A stretch of 64,000 nt of DNA from Dromaius novaehollandiae. Taxonomy: Eukaryota > Chordata > Aves > Casuariiformes > Dromaiidae. Numbering within the stretch: position 1 is the first letter of the stretch; each line of letters opens with the position of its first letter. The position numbers and the translations under genes are program-made. Shown here piece after piece: positions 25,340 to 38,304 of the stretch. The DNA lies in contig NC_088103.1 of the NCBI RefSeq assembly GCF_036370855.1, positions 36,063,904 to 36,127,903 of the forward strand, read 5' to 3'. The notes beneath the pieces were generated by a model. The model ran no database searches. It saw only the letters and a program-made list of their open reading frames with translations, and was not told the DNA's origin.

Positions 25340-28164
25340 CTAGAAAAAAAGGAGAAAATAAAAAATGCATTTGTTTCTTTACCATTGCTTTAAACTGCCA
25401 AAAGGTGGGTAGGAAGTGGAGCTGTCCACAAAGCAAAGATGTTCCAGAGTACAAGACTTCCACAGACTTTCGCAGCACAAATTCCTATCACCTTAAAAAG
25501 AGGAGGGCTGTGCAGCTCTACACATCTGCTGGTACTATATCCAGAGTGGTTTGCATATGGTTAGCAATGATTTATATCAACAAGGTGCATTTGTTGCACC
25601 ACTACAGGAGCAGCACGGTAACCTAAGGGGATTAAGCCCCAAAGGAACATGACTACAGTGTGTGTCTGCAGGATCAGCCAGTAATAGCACATCAGCGAAC
25701 TGCATTTACTACTCAAGCAAAGAGAGGTATTTCAATCATTAACTGCCATCTGTTCAAAATAAATAACCTCTTGTCCATTGAATGGCCAACTCAATGATTT
25801 TAGAGCATGTTCACATCATGTGATATACCTGGACCAGAACATAGGTTTTAAATTCTTATCCCAGATTGCACTGAAATTTCAAGTCCTAAAACCAAGCTTC
25901 ATTTAATCCAACCCTAAGTTTCAAGCCAGCTGCTCCCTAATCCTTAAGCACACACCTAAAACAGCTCAAGTCTGAAAGTGTCTGTGCTGTTGACCGACTA
26001 CAGAGTGCATTTGGATTAAAGTGCATGTCGCATCTATTTTCACATGCTCATGTTCTCTCTTTCATGGGAGAGACATCCCACAGAGCTTTTAGAACTACAG
26101 GTTATCCTGGAAAAACTCTGATGACAGCAATAGAGCTTGAGCAGAAATGAAGTAGGCTATTCCTCCTTAAATAACCCAAGAGAAAAAATAAGCATTTCCC
26201 AAGATAAGACCACATAAAAGCTGTATTTCTATAGTAACAAAGTCAGGCTTTGGTCCAATCTGTCAGTAAACGCCCCTTTCTTGAGACAGTTTGTCATATT
26301 CACACAGGGCCACTCTCTCCACATCGCTCTTAAGTGTACCCAAAAAGTTCCAGGCATGTTGCCATTAAAAGCAAAAATCCAAATAGGTATATCAAAGAAT
26401 GAAAGCTTGTAGACAAGCTATTGACAGTTTGCTCTGTGTCTTTCATATGTTCATTCGCTAGATGTTTCATCTATTTTTTCTCTTCTTACAGTAGTGAATA
26501 ATTTTCCACTTCAACATACCCACTGTTTTGAGTGTTAGGTTATTAGGGAGAGGTGGTTGGAAAACTGTAAAAAAACAAAAAAAAAACCAAAAAACCCACA
26601 CACAGCCCTTAATATGCAATTGCTGAAAACGTTGTGCTTTTATAGCCATATCAAGCTCAAGAGGAACCGTATACTGGTGCTAACCACTTAATTTAATTTG
26701 GTTTAAATAAATCCTTATTCCTTCTTGAAGATTAATGTAAAAATGTCAGAAAAAAGAACATTCCAATAATTTTTATACAATCTTTTTCGTGTTCTTCATT
26801 TTTGTCTGCTTGAGTTATTTCAGTAAATGCTACCCAGATATGATTAGATGTTCCTTGGCTATCATTCATCACAGTATGAGATTTATCTGCCTCTTTTATT
26901 TTTTTAACATTCTTAATGGTTCTTTCAATACTCCTGGCTTGTACACTTCATTTTTGGCTTCTGATCACTTGAATAGGTGCCTTTGGTCCAATATCAATTT
27001 GGCAATAACTCTTACAGGCATTTTATTTGTATTTTTAATATATCTCTTTTAAGTTTACATTTTTTTCCATGGGTGCCAGAATGAGCTCTAAATATATTTC
27101 TTCCAAGAGCAAGAATAAATACCACCTGCTTACAAAGGTCCATCTGCTGAGCTCAGGGCAGCAGGGATGGTGACACAAAGCTGTGCAATACATGAAGAAA
27201 GCATGGGAAGCAAATTATATCCCTCTAAGAACTTCAGCATATTAATAACTAAGACTGACTATCTGACTATTACAAAGAGTGCCTCATCACTAAAACTGGA
27301 GCAACAGATGCTGATGGATATGCTGCAAAGCAGATACACTAATGGCTTATAGGAGTAAAGGGAGAGACATCATCCAAGCCACTTCCTGTCCCAAATATGA
27401 TCCAACAACTCTCCTCCATAGTCCTGTAGGAATTAAATTCATGCTTTGTATTCTGAGATCCAAATACAGCTGGGGCAGCTAGGCCTATGGGAAAAAAAAA
27501 TCAACCACAGGGCAGTAAACTGAAGAAAAGAGCCAACTACATGGTATTGTCCTCTTAGCACATTGCAATGGCTGCACACAACAGTCAGGGAAATGGCAGA
27601 GGCAGAAACTATATGTGATGCTCTCTGTACACAGGCTGGCTTAATATATGACATGTAACTGAGAATGCAGCTGGTGAATGCAGTATCTAGTAGAATCTAG
27701 TATTTTAGAATGGATTTGGGCAAGAAATGGGAGAACAGGAGAACCTAGAGAGTCAGCATGAGATGCTGTTTGGCAACAGTACTATTAAGAAACACTGACG
27801 TCTCCCCTTGCCTGCTGGTGGATCCTGCTGTGCAGAGCGAAGAGCACAGAACTACAGCATGGACAGGGATGTTACAGCTGCGAGGTGCCGGGGCAGCCTC
27901 CCAGCAGACATGTTGAGAGTGTCAGAGAAAGTTCAACCAATATTCTTGACTGGCAAGCTGATGGCCCCAGTGATAACAACTGCTCCAAAGCTAATTCTGA
28001 TATCAGCTGAGACCAAACAAAGATGACTCACTAAATCTGATCCTTTTTCAGTTTGAAGTATTTACTGGCTTTGGTTTTCAATCTCTTTGTCTCTCCTGAG
28101 ATGGTGTCATTGGAGTAGTGCCCTGAGCTTTATGTACAGCTTCCAAAGGTGGGGGAACTAGCCT

Positions 28165-28270
28165 ACCTTATTGTGAAATGGGGATATGGATCCTGGTCCC
28201 CACTACATACTGATTTCAGGTTCATTGAAGAACATGCTATATAAAGCTTAAATATTAATCATTATTATGG
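28165..28270 (+). repeat. MIR-type CORE-SINE remnant, 3' part
   Basis: GTGAAATGGGGATATGGATC, then GAACATGCTATATAAAGCTT and ATTATTAT-type end words, resembles the 3' half of MIR elements (…aaatggggat…, …gtgctatataaa…, …attattat). Confidence 0.5.
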
Positions 28271-31200
28271 TGTCCATGCAGTCTTCCTCTCTTCATCATG
28301 TATTTGCTAACCGATTTCAGAATAAGTAATATAGTATTTACACAAGGTTTACAATCAGTTTCTGGGTCCTACCAGACTCTTCAAACTAGACAATATGCAA
28401 GCCATGGAGGATTTGAGTCCTAGATAGGCAAAGACTTGGTTTGGGACCATAATTTATTAGAATCAAAATAATTTAGTTTGTAGGGGAGCTTAGGAAGTCA
28501 CCTGCTCCATCCCCCTCCACTCAAATCAGGGTCAATTTGAAGTTAGAAAAGTTTAGAAAGAGGGAGAAAATGCAGTGAGAGCTGGTATGGGTTTGTTAGA
28601 TTGCACTCACTTAGTACGGCAGAAGTAGGGTGAAAGGGGTTAGTAGAAAGGGGAGAGGTAGTAAAAGAGTAAGGAAAAAGAATAAGGGCAGAGAGAAGCA
28701 GTCACAACTGACATTTATTACTACTATATTGCATTATTACCTGGTCATGAATGAGGAGCTCATTGCGCTACAAGCTGTACAAATGCGGCTCAGAAAAAAC
28801 GGTTCCTGCCTGAAACCATCAGTATTTCATCAGAAGCCTGAAATAGCAGTCTCTGTTCCAGGACTATATGCAAAGAGTCAAAGCAGGCAGCGGCTGTTCA
28901 TGCTGCTCAGAGTACACAGCACATTTCCTTGGTCCACAGCTTTTTGAATGTGGCTTTCTAGAATCCGTGCAAGTCTAAAATTTAATTTAACACAGCCTGA
29001 GGTCTTCAAGAACGCCAGAAGTTCTTATGAGAATCAGACATCTGCCTTCCTCAGGCAGCTCTGAAAATTCCTGACATCCATTTCTGAGGGAAGAACAGAT
29101 GCATTCAGAGATGTTTTTAAAATGCTTGTTTGCTTGGTACAATATTTTCTTATCCTTTTGCATGAAAAGTCAGGTTCTCTTAGGAACAGAAATATACACA
29201 GTGTAGAAAGAGGGAAAAATAACAAATACATTTCTGTATTTCTAAAAATCATCTGAAATACAAGCCATATACAATGGTTTATAAACCTGCAGTATCTGAA
29301 GCAGGAAGTTACAAACAGTTAAGTGACAAGCTCACGTTGGGATTGGATACCCCTCTCCAGGGTAAGATGGCCCTGATAATATTTATGGTCCTCCAATGGT
29401 CCCAACAGGATCTGTGAACTACAGAGCACTCAGGACAATCACCCTGAGACTGGAAAAGGGGATTTTCAGCCTTTCATATCTTATCACGTCTACTTCTAGC
29501 CCTGAGAATCACAAGTCTACAGACTTTAGCCTAGGAGTGGTTCTGACTCTTGTAGGATTTATTTACAACCTTAACAAAATGTCTTTGAAGCAAATCTCCA
29601 TATAAAAGCTGATCTGACTGCCACTGAGGGTAAGGAAAAGCTTTCAGTGGGAAACAATCTGAGTCCTGTGCCTTCCTTTCTGCCTGTACTCAAAATGGTA
29701 CCATGGATGCATTCTTTTCTAAAATGCAGAGGAGGAAACATCAAAGTGCTTTTGCCTATTTCATAAATATCTACATAACTCTAATTGAACAGCTAGCCCT
29801 TCAGCTGGGAAACAGGTAGGCCTCAGGAGTGTCCATGTTCATCTTAAACTTTTAGAGATGCAACTAACTAAACTGAAGATGAAACTTCTTAGAATAGCAA
29901 CCTCCTAATTTATAGTCTTGAAGAGTCTCCCTGTGAAAATAATTAGCTTTCAGAATTAGTTTTGGTCCTTAACTGAGCCTCATTGACTTTATCTGCTTCA
30001 TTTGCAGAATTAAGCATGATGTGAAAAAATAATTCAGTAATAGCAACCATTCTTCATGTATCATTTTTTCACCAAAGGACACATAATGAATAATAATAAC
30101 AGACAATTTGTGAGGGGAAAAATAAAAGATTCCAATTTAAAACCAGAACAAAACAAAAATTAATTTGGCTTCTCTTAGCATTTTGTCAGAATTAGGACTG
30201 TGAAAGAACCTCGTGCACTAAGAAACAGAATTATCACCCAGAAGGGCATTTTCCCACACCTTTATTGAATTTTGAAACCTCTGGCGTAAATTGGTTTAGA
30301 CTAACTGAATGTGATTCAAGTATGCCTGCATGTACTATCTAAGAATCGAGATCATTTTATAGATACTGTTTAGGGATCTCAACTAATGAGTGCTACACTT
30401 TTATTCAACTCATTGGGTAAATCAATAAACAACTAAGGAAAGAATTATGCACATTGATTGGTAGGAAGCAACTTGAACTAGTATTGCAAAAGTGAACCAG
30501 GAGTCAGGGCAACTGTGGATTACTTTAAACTGTGCCACTCACTCTACATAACCCTGGTTACTTCACATGAGGCCTCCAAACCTCGCTTGACTTAGCATTG
30601 AAAAGAGCATAATCACCCTCTACTGACTTACAGGGTCCATCAGGAATTTCTTGAAATTCTTTAATGAAAGATGCTATGTAAATTCAAGCTGCCGCAGGTA
30701 TCCAGAGATATCTGGAAGAAAGCATGCTCTTGTTGCTAAATATTTTGGTGATGGGCATATCTGAAATACATCAGAGGAAAAAAGGCAAAAGAAAGTAAAT
30801 ATGCTAAAAACACTAAAGCTTAAGAGGGTAGGTGAGAAACAGATGTAAATAATGATAGAAGATGCAAGCAAAACTAGATCTGCATTAAGGAAAGAAGCCT
30901 AAGACATATAAACAGGATGGGCTGAACTAGATTCCTGAATACCAGCCTCCACGGTGCTAAATTGGCCAGAGGTATTTCATCTCCCTAGTTCACCACTGCC
31001 CATTTTATATTCAGTCATCCATGTTATTTCCCATCTCTTTGGCCAGATACAGGTACTGGCCACAGCTACAACATGTTAATCACAGTTGGCTATGAACCAA
31101 TTGGTGTTGCTATTTGACAAGGACATCATGCTTACTACATTGCCGATAATTCTTTCAAAGGAAAAGATTAATGTCCTCAAATATAATCAGCTATTTGCTA

Positions 31201-31946
31201 TTGCAGCTATTCTGCATTCTGCTTTTACAAAGTTATTTTGAATAGGCCAGGTAAAAGAACACCAATGCAGAACTTGAGAGAGATACATGAAAACACTGAA
31301 ACCTTGGCATGAAAACACCTCTTTAGAGTTCTCCTATATCTTCTGCTTACATCTCATTTGACTTAACAGTAGGCATAATTACTGTTTTTGACCCCCCCCC
31401 CCAAAAAAAAGAAACTCCAGTAGCAAACAATGTGAAGAGATGCAAATCTGTGAAATGCATAAATAAAAAGATAACCCTTCAGGATCCTCCTTCACACACT
31501 GAAAAGAATTGAGTGATTGTATCTGTGCTTGTTTCACTGCCCTCTGCTGAATTTGAAATAGAACAGCTTCCCACTGTGCATTCAGAATGAATTGGATTAG
31601 TGCTAAAAATTACGCAAAAATTACTTGAAATGCCACTAATTAGAGGTTTGCCTTTCACTGAAGAGAAAGAATTCAGTGCTTTTGAAGCTGGCAGATCGGA
31701 ATTCTATAACTATCGCATTCAACCAGCCTGTCCACAAGGATGGTGTAACAACAGTGTGCCATCCCAAGTGGCCAGTGGCAATTTTGGGTATCTGTTTTTG
31801 CAAGACTGGGGCTATTTTAGTGATGGTGCAGTGACAACTTGTAAATCAACCAGCAGCATCTTACAACTGCCAATTATTTCTACATTTTAAGCAGGTTGGT
31901 AGTGTGTCCTAAATTGCTGTGAAATGAAGCAGTGGAACCAAGTGAC

Positions 31947-31973
31947 AAAAAAAAAAAAAAAAAAAAAAAAAAA
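31947..31973 (+). repeat. A27 homopolymer tract
   Basis: The longest A run in the window. No target-site duplication or retroposon body is evident. Confidence 0.95.
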
Positions 31974-32004
31974 GCTGCCACATTCTAGTCATGAATAAAA
32001 GATT

Positions 32005-32020
32005 TTTTGCATATGCAAAA
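32005..32020. repeat. Perfect 16-bp palindrome TTTTGCATATGCAAAA
   Basis: The sequence is identical to its own reverse complement. It contains two overlapping POU-octamer-like half-sites (ATGCAAA) facing each other. Confidence 0.95.
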
Positions 32021-34394
32021 TGTTTTGGGATTTTTCAAGACAAAAAAGCCTTTTCATTTTTATGAGGCTGTGAATAATAAGCTTGCATTGACTACAGAAA
32101 GTAGACTGGACAAAGTAACCTGAGGTCCTCAAAAGCACTATGTTTATGTACTGGACAGAATTGTACCATGCTGCACATTGAAAAAGTCCCCAGGCTCATA
32201 ATATCTTTTTTTTTTCAGTTGTCAAGAGCGGTTACGCTGATTTAAAAGGACATTCACCTCCCATGGGAAGTATCAGGAATGCAGAGTTCACGTTTGTAAA
32301 TGTAATCTGCAAACAGAGATGATAACTATTGGTACTGTATGTACATGAAAAAAATAATTTGGGTCACTTGAATGAGAGCAGTACAGCAGCTCAAGGAGAA
32401 AGTGACATCTACCATCTGACCATACACTCTCAACAAGAGCATGAGACACAAATGCACTGTCCTAACAGAAAGGTGCATGGAAAAACATATTTGTCAAGTT
32501 TAACGCGGTCCACAGGACAACTTACATACTTCCATGCCCCCACTATTACTGTATCCAAAGAATAACTTACTGTGTTTAAACTCATCAAGCACAGGCAGTG
32601 TGACGCAGGGCAGTACTACAGTCTTTGACAAATGAGAAACTAAGACCCAGATTCTCCACAGACAGTGGACATGTAGCTCCCTCTTAAGTCAATGTGAATT
32701 ACATACCTAAAGACCACAGAGGAGCTAGCTAGAGAGACCTCCTAAAGTATGCTTAGACAGACAAGTCAGTATTTACCAGATGCAAAGAGATGAGCTTAAT
32801 CTGCCTCTGGTGGAAAGAGCAGCAAAGAAAGCACCCCATGGTCATTAGATATGTATCTAGATTACCAGTAAATGCTGAAGTCCATGAAATGCATTTTCTT
32901 CACTGTTACCCACATCAAAATAATGAATTAGCTCAGGGATGAAAGATAGCAGGGCTAAAAAGTCGCCAAAACCCCCACAAGGTGCTCTGTGATAGACAGG
33001 GCCTGCAGAAACTTCCAGCGTTTCATATGGGGAGATGCAGTTTGAAGCACATCTTCTGTACTGCTTCTATCAGTTTTCCTTCCCTCCCACTCCATTAGCC
33101 TCCCTCAGCTTTGCCTGTGCTAGCTAACAAGAGTCCATAATCTTTGTACTATCCACATGATTTACTTGGCTTCTCCCTTTCAACCCCCACAGAGTGTCCC
33201 TCACCTCTGTGCTGGTACCTGTCGTGTCAATGTGGTGGTTGCAGGGCTGTATCACCAAATCTAGGTCATAAAACTGTAAGTATACACAATGACATTTTGA
33301 GGCTCTAATAAAAGGAAAACAAAAGGAGAGGGCTACAGCACACTTCATTCTCCTGGTAAACTGAGGCCTGCAGCATGCAAGTCTGGTGTCATTCTGTGCT
33401 GTTTCATTTGGTTTGGCCAAGCTTTGATTTTGAGAATGAGTTAGATTTTTCATCCCCCAGGTCCTGAAACCGGGTCTTTTGCAGATTAGGAACATTAATC
33501 TTTCTAACTCCTCTCCATCTGATCTATTCCAACTGCAAGTTTTCGAGGGCAGAAACTGTTTGTCACAGTGTCTTGGACAGGCTCACCACAAGCTTTAGGT
33601 TTTGAGGGGAGCTTCCATGTGTGATATGATACCATGGAAAAATGAATCTGTACAATTCAGTACTTCCTTGAGAAATCCTACTCCTTTGCAGTGTTTGTGC
33701 TTTCATTTTGCTCCTGTATAATTCCAAGTTCCCCATCCCTACGAGAGAACTCACACAGAACTATCACTCCTTTGGGTGTGCACCTGCAAACACACCAACT
33801 CACACACATGCTTTTGAATAGCTTGTTGCTTGCTCACAGACAAAGCAAAAGATCGGTGTTCCTACTAGAAGAGAATGCTAAATGGAAAGTACCTAAGAAG
33901 CAACCTACGCTATCATCAGCAAACACATCTGCTCCCAGTATTCATCACAGTGACCTTAGGCGCAGGCAGAAGCCGTTGAATAGGCTCTGAAACACTTTGG
34001 GAAAGGGATAGTGAAGGATTACAGCCCAAATGGATGGCAAAACAGAAACAGTATCAGAATATGCTTCAGAGCTGAGGGCAGAAACACCTTCTGGGCCTTC
34101 CTTAGGCAGTTCCCACTGAAAACAATGTCATTTTCTACTGGAATAACTAGGAAGAGGAATGTGGTGCCCACAGACTAATAAGAAAAACTTTCTGATCATC
34201 CTGATGGGAGCAGGGAAGATCCTCCTCTGTAAGAAACAGCTGGCTGCAAATCGCAAATAATTTCTCTCTCTTCAAAGATTACTGTGCGGACCCTGCAGGA
34301 TGCCAGGGAAGTTGCTGGAGTCCCACTGAAAACGACATTTCTTCTTGTCCATAAAAAGGGTCTTGAGAGTGCTCTCAGGGCTTCCTTTCTTCAC

Positions 34395-34500
34395 CACCAC
34401 AGAGACTCCATTTTTACAGAGGAAGAAAGAGAGGGGCAAATAGAGAGGGAGCAACTGGCAGAATACAATAAGCAGTTGAGTGCCAGAGGGGAGCAGGGTC
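34395..34500 (+). repeat. Possible MIR-type remnant
   Basis: CCATTTTTACAGAGGAAGAA, AGAGAGGGGCAAATAGAGAG and GGAGCAACTGGCAG follow the order of the MIR core 'ccattttacagatgaggaaactgaggcacagagaggttaag'. Divergence is high. Confidence 0.35.
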
Positions 34501-35836
34501 ACCTGTAAATTTGATAGTTTATGGACTGCCTTCCTTGCCAATTTATGAAAGAGAAAAGAAGGAGGGGGAAGAAGAAGAAAGGGGAGGAAAGGTTTTGCAG
34601 AACAGTAAATTTCCATCATTTTTGTTTATTGTATGGGTGGAGGAAAATTGCAGAGACAAGTCATTTGTCAAGAAAAGATGATGGCTGAGGATGCTGAGTA
34701 AGGGAAAGCAGAAATATATGGGTGACCTAGTGGTTTGAGGCCCATCGCTGAGTTTGTTAACAAGGCTTTAGACCACTGCAAGGGAATTGCAACAGCCAAT
34801 TACAGGTCAAGCTGAGAAAAAAGATATTAAAAAATAAGCATACAAGAAATGGGAAAATAATGTTGATATGTTTACTGATGGGAAGGCTCTACTCATCCAT
34901 AAATTGAGGGGAAAATCCAAAGACAGAGGCTAAACCCCTTCTGCTATCCAGTGGAGTAGCAGGCATCCAGTAATGCTGAGGATTTGGACATAACACTGAG
35001 GCTGAGATTTGCGAACTGCTGACACCTTCCACCCCATGCTCACATAGGTCATACTCACACAGGGTACCTCTGCTTGGGCCACTGACATGCTGCATGGAGA
35101 GGCAGCGATACAGTAGTACTCCCCTCACGGCTAATAATCTTTGCCCCTGGAATCTGGGATAACAAACTGAGAGCTAAATCAGGATTTTTTCCCAGCACAG
35201 TGTTTTAACATCTAGTCATAATCACGGTAGGCTCACCTTGCAGGCAGGACCTTTTCACCCTTCAGGGACATACAGTCCTCCCCTTTGCCATAACTTGCTT
35301 CAGCCTCACACAGGGAGTACACACCAGCGCAGCTGAACTCCATGGCTAGCGTTATGAAGAGGGCAGGCAAGATAATCTAACCATCCCTTTGCCTTAAAGT
35401 CAATGGAGTTCTGGTCTACACCCCAGCTCTGTCCTCCAGTGCTTTCACAGACTTGACAGTCTCATAAACTTCACCTTATGAGGCTACTCCAGTACATGTT
35501 GGCAGGAATCATCCCCTAAATCCTTCCTGCTCTCTCTACTTCCATTAAGTAGGACAGAACTTCTGAGGAGGAGGACATAAAATCGTAGAAATTTATGCCA
35601 ATTTGGCATTACTGAGGGATTCCAAATGGGAGTCTCCATTCCTGACAACAGCTCCAAATCCTGTTTCCAGTATTGGAGAAAAACAAAGAAGATGTAGCAT
35701 GTACTACACTCATTATTTCAGTCACACTGAACCAGAGGCATTTGTACCATAATTATTAGTTTTAACTTGTCTTGGAAAATGCATATACATACACAGATAC
35801 ATAAATATATATTTCTACAAGAAATGGGCACAGTAC

Positions 35837-35968
35837 CTGCTCTAGGTCTTCTGCTGTTCTTTTATTTTCTCCTGTGGCATCTTGATATGGTAAAATGAAG
35901 AGCTCAGCAGATGTGGGCAAACCAGGGAGCAGTGCGACCAGAATATGCTTGCTTGAAATACCTGTTGC
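35837..35968 (-). CDS. SORCS1: SORCS1 exon: membrane-proximal domain, part 2
   Basis: This exon encodes residues 282-325 as 44 intact codons (phase 0 at both ends), from ATGISSKHILVALLPGLPTS through GENKRTAEDLEQ. The acceptor is TATGTATCAG before 35968, with a weak polypyrimidine tract. The donor is GAGCAG|GTACTG at 35836. A symmetric phase-0 exon of 132 bp could be skipped without a frameshift, but I see no direct sign of skipping. The strand-helix pattern HILVALLPGLP, then AELFILPYQD, belongs to the membrane-proximal fold. The weak acceptor makes the 5' boundary slightly less certain than the others, but frame and family match agree. Confidence 0.91.
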
Positions 35969-37348
35969 CTGATACATAGACAATTAATAGACAAATAAAT
36001 AGTGGGGATGGCACTGAATGCTGACAACTTCTTTGCTAAGGCACCACAATACTTTTACAAATTATGTAGGGTAGAGATTGTACTACAAGAAGAGTCTTGT
36101 TAAAATCCAGTGCAGGTAAAAAGTCAAAGATTAATGATTTCCTAGTCTAAGCTATATTACCATGTTCTCCGGTAAAATATGCAGGGTCCTAATGATAACA
36201 TGCGGACAGACATGCTGAAAGGAGCTCCTAAATAAAAGCCATATCTGGTAGGATTTGTTTCATCTAAATTTAGCTATGTAAAAATTATCTGTCTATTGTA
36301 AGCTCATCCCTAAGGTTGTTTAGTCAATGGTAAGAAACAGCATGTTAAAAGACAAGGTATGTGGGCTGAATTGCACTCTAGAGTTGCGATTAGCCAAAAC
36401 AGAGCTTAAAAGCCTTATGGAGAAGGACTCATAGAGAAAGAAGATGAATCAGATTTGAATTCCCCAAACCAAACAAATTCGTATAGTTCACATCCTGGGT
36501 CAGTTCCATAAGTTAATGGCCAATGTTTATTTTTTGTCATTTTGGCTGAAAATCTTAAGCAACCAGCAATCAGTTTGGATCTGAACCTCCCTTAAACACA
36601 ACATTAGCCAAGATTCAGAAAAAAAAAAAGATCCACCAGTATCACTTTCAAGGTCATCTCTGTTAACCGGTTTTAGTTGCTGTTGCAATGACATCAGACA
36701 ATTATATTGTGGACTTGCTCTTCAGAAAAGGAGCTGGCTTGGCCTTCGAGAAGTTTTGTGGGCCAAAACAAAGAGAAACACAGTTTGCTGAACCTTCTTC
36801 CATTGCCTCTTTATGTTGTAAAGTAATCCAGCACACGCATTTTAATTTCAAGTTTTTGATCAAAATTTTAAATTTCCAAATGCTGACTTTAGTAGGCCAT
36901 CTTTGTGGGGGCGGGGGGAAGCCCTTGGCTGTAACAGCAGACCACTGCAGCTGGATGCAGCACAGAGATTTGGCTATATAATGTAGCTCAAAATCCTCTC
37001 AGACACTACTCAGATGTAAGACTCCTGATTTTTTCTCCCTCTTAGTTCAGGAGCCAAGACTAGAAACAGCTGCTCACTGGAGCAAATGACAGAGTAAGGA
37101 CAGGGAGTCAGTGAAACCCTGATTAAAAATCTCCGTTACCTGAGCTAATTCTGTGGCCCTCTCACGTGTCACTGCTGCCAGCAGGTGCTTCTTGACAGGA
37201 GGCCAGACAAGGCAATACCATGTGGAGCAATGAAAATGAAACCCTTCCCCTCCACTGCGTACCCAGGAAAAACATAAAGTTTTGCTGTTGTTGTTTTTCA
37301 ATAGGGATTTAGAAAAGAATTATAACAATATAAAGGTCTCATACAGTC

Positions 37349-37388
37349 TTTCTGTGTATTGTATTGTATTTCTGTGTAGTGTATTGTA
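37349..37388 (+). repeat. 20-bp tandem duplication
   Basis: Two adjacent 20-bp copies, TTTCTGTGTATTGTATTGTA and TTTCTGTGTAGTGTATTGTA, differ at one base. Confidence 0.95.
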
Positions 37389-37602
37389 TGAAGCCAGGGC
37401 TGGCATTATTTGTGTATGACTGTTTGGTCTAAGAAGTCAAGAAAAAGATGCAGAATTACCAGATAATAGAAAGTCTTCATTTTCTGAGGCAGGGAATGAT
37501 ATTTTTATCTGGAAGCTTTTTGGCTAATCTGCTTGGTTCATTCTTGTCTTCTTCATCAGAAGTGGGAGACAGGACTCAAAAAATCAGTGACGTGAGGAAA
37601 TG

Positions 37603-37635
37603 ATTACGATCGTAATACAAAATATTCTATTTTGT
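37603..37635. repeat. Two adjacent perfect inverted repeats
   Basis: ATTACGATCGTAAT (37603-37616) is a perfect 14-bp palindrome. It is followed immediately by ACAAAATA-TTC-TATTTTGT (37617-37635), a hairpin with 8-bp arms. A CRE-like TGACGTGA lies about 15 bases upstream. Confidence 0.95.
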
Positions 37636-38279
37636 GATAATCTGAAATTATGTCTACTTATAGAGAAGACCAGATTTTAGTAGAGAACTATAATTTCTTA
37701 TGCAGAATTTTTACCCTAGTCTATGGAACTCTGTAACAAGAACATAATCCTTTAATAAAAGTTCATAAAAATTCTATAGCACAGCTATAATTTCCTATTG
37801 AATTATTTAGTTATTCAACTTATTTTTATACAGCATATTTAATTGCTGTAGAAATATATTGGTTTTATCTTTAGTTTTTTTTAGGAACTTCTCACAAAGG
37901 CTGGTTTAAGGTGAATCATTTAGCTATATAAAGAGGGGTAATTAGCCATCAAAAATATCTTTTTTTTTTTTTTTTTACTCCAATAGCAAAAAACTAGTTT
38001 GTGTTTTCACTACTCTGCTTTGGAATGTGGCCTTGGTATTGCATTTTTATAATCCTTACTTCATGGCTTGATTTTGTTTTATTGAGTTGTTTATATTCTG
38101 AAAATTCATCCCAAAGATAAATGGATCCTTGAATACTTGATTCGGATATAAACAAGTCAAAAGATTACAGAACAAGCTCCAGAAAAATGTTCTTTCTTTT
38201 TTCTTCTTTTCCTCCCCACCTCCTGCCTTTTGAGGAATTTGAAGAAAAAATTTCAGAAACAACCCAGACAGGTTTTCTG

Positions 38280-38304
38280 TTTTTTTTTTTTTTGGGGGGG
38301 GGGG
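38280..38304 (+). repeat. T14/G11 homopolymer junction
   Basis: Fourteen T are followed directly by eleven G. The complementary arrangement C11A8 occurs at 31392-31410. Confidence 0.9.

Larger units (their letters stand above)
25340..35836 (-). other. SORCS1: SORCS1 intron, 10.5 kb
   Basis: This is the largest complete intron in the window. It holds a MIR-type remnant (28165-28270), another weaker one near 34.4 kb, an A27 tract (31947-31973), a C11A8 tract (31392-31410) and a perfect 16-bp palindrome (32005-32020). No coding exon was recognised. Confidence 0.75.

Noticed and set aside
26500..26600. Possible CR1 3' end from a GGTTGGAAA-like word
   Set aside because: The typical CR1 terminal octamer repeats and the longer core are absent, so the word alone is not evidence.
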